In this document: positions 7,499 through 7,627 of the stretch, one piece after another
Layout of the letters: every line of letters starts with the position of its first letter
Numbering within the stretch: the first letter of the stretch is position 1
Source: Chloroflexota bacterium
Lineage (GTDB): Bacteria; Chloroflexota; Anaerolineae; Aggregatilineales; Phototrophicaceae
Length of the DNA stretch: 7,627 bases
Assembly: GCA_023392115.1 (NCBI GenBank)
Contig: JAEVZT010000029.1
Location: 1-7,627 of the forward strand
Direction of reading: 5' to 3'
Notes under the pieces: generated by a model
Told to the model about the DNA's origin: nothing
Seen by the model: the letters and a program-made list of their open reading frames with translations, nothing else
Database searches by the model: none
Program-made: the position numbers and the translations under genes

Positions 7499-7552
7499 CT
7501 ACACCGTCGAGATGTGGTACACCGTCATTCGGTTCACGCAAATGTACTGCAT
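7499..7552 (-). other. Possible 17-codon leader reading frame
   Basis: Within the leader the minus strand has ATG at 7552, 17 sense codons (MQYICVNRMTVYHISTV) and TAG at 7501-7499, ending 27 nt before the binding-protein ATG. Its start is only about 8 nt from the predicted transcript start and has no Shine-Dalgarno. The two GACGGTGTA repeats lie in it, each read as Thr-Val plus the next codon, the last being the stop. A chance ORF is the simplest reading. Confidence 0.15.
7500..7526 (-). repeat. 9-bp direct repeat in the operon leader
   Basis: GACGGTGTA (minus strand) occurs at 7526-7518 and 7508-7500, two perfect copies with an 18-bp period, inside the predicted 5' leader of about 90 nt. 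It could be a tandem protein binding site or chance; no known regulator site is recognised. Confidence 0.5.
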
Positions 7553-7567
7553 TTCGAGCGAAACGCG

Positions 7568-7596
7568 ATTATAGCCCCCGTAAAAATTGAAGTCAA
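7568..7596 (-). promoter_or_regulatory. Sigma70-type promoter of the sugar operon
   Basis: The minus strand carries -35 TTGACT (7596-7591), a 17-nt spacer and -10 TATAAT (7573-7568). Eleven of twelve hexamer positions match the consensus with the optimal spacer. Transcription should start near 7559-7562, giving a leader of about 90 nt before the binding-protein start codon. It points into the operon and is the only promoter of this quality I saw in the window. Confidence 0.85.
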
Positions 7597-7601
7597 ACAG
7601 G

Positions 7602-7624
7602 CACAAAACGTTTGTGGGTTTTGT
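7602..7624. promoter_or_regulatory. Candidate operator: overlapping inverted repeats upstream of the -35
   Basis: CACAAAACGTTTGTG (7602-7616, plus strand) is an inverted repeat with 6-bp perfect arms (CACAAA/TTTGTG). It contains the 8-bp palindrome AAACGTTT (7606-7613). A second inverted repeat, ACAAAAC (7603-7609) with GTTTTGT (7618-7624), overlaps it. The AAACGTTT core is shared by operators of several LacI-family regulators such as RbsR and PurR. The centre is about 48 nt upstream of the predicted transcript start. The window ends just beyond, so further half-sites may be missing. No regulator gene is in the window. Confidence 0.45.
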
Positions 7625-7627
7625 ACA

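Noticed and set aside
1..7627. CRISPR arrays, transposons, phage genes, tRNA or rRNA
   Set aside because: I saw no regularly spaced repeats, transposase or phage motifs, terminal inverted repeats or RNA gene signatures; coding sequences fill almost the whole window.

Overview
The window (7.6 kb, high GC) is one side of a single operon. Every supportable gene lies on the minus strand, so transcription runs from the right edge to the left. The order is: substrate-binding protein, two-domain ABC ATPase, permease A, permease B, Gfo/Idh/MocA dehydrogenase 1, Gfo/Idh/MocA dehydrogenase 2, and a ROK-family sugar kinase or regulator cut off by the left edge. Intergenic gaps are 21 nt or less, two junctions overlap (TAATG and ATGA), and no terminator-like hairpin separates the genes, so they are probably one mRNA.

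The first four genes form a complete carbohydrate-importer of the RbsABC/MglABC type (CUT2-like): a PBP type I binding protein, a tandem-domain ATPase and two BPD_transp_2 permeases that would pair as a heterodimer. The three downstream genes are enzymes expected to act in the cytoplasm on the imported sugar or polyol: two NAD(P)-dependent dehydrogenases that look like ancient duplicates, and a ROK protein with the sugar-kinase active site and the zinc motif. The likely logic is import, one or two redox steps on a ring or chain hydroxyl, then phosphorylation. The actual substrate cannot be read from the sequence.

Upstream of the operon (right end) there is an excellent sigma70-type promoter, TTGACT-17 nt-TATAAT. 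It is followed by a leader of about 90 nt and a strong Shine-Dalgarno before the binding protein. Just upstream of the -35 box are overlapping inverted repeats centred on AAACGTTT, resembling LacI-family operators. The leader carries a 9-bp direct repeat and a 17-codon reading frame of doubtful reality.

The organism is a bacterium with high GC. The binding protein's signal peptide followed by an acidic Ala/Glu/Pro/Thr linker, without a lipoprotein cysteine, and the gene content remind me of Chloroflexota (Anaerolineae-like) genomes; this is an impression, not a demonstration. The content is mostly an ordinary sugar utilisation operon. The points most worth a second look are the one-sided decay of the ATPase's composite nucleotide site, the paired dehydrogenases, and the promoter/operator region.
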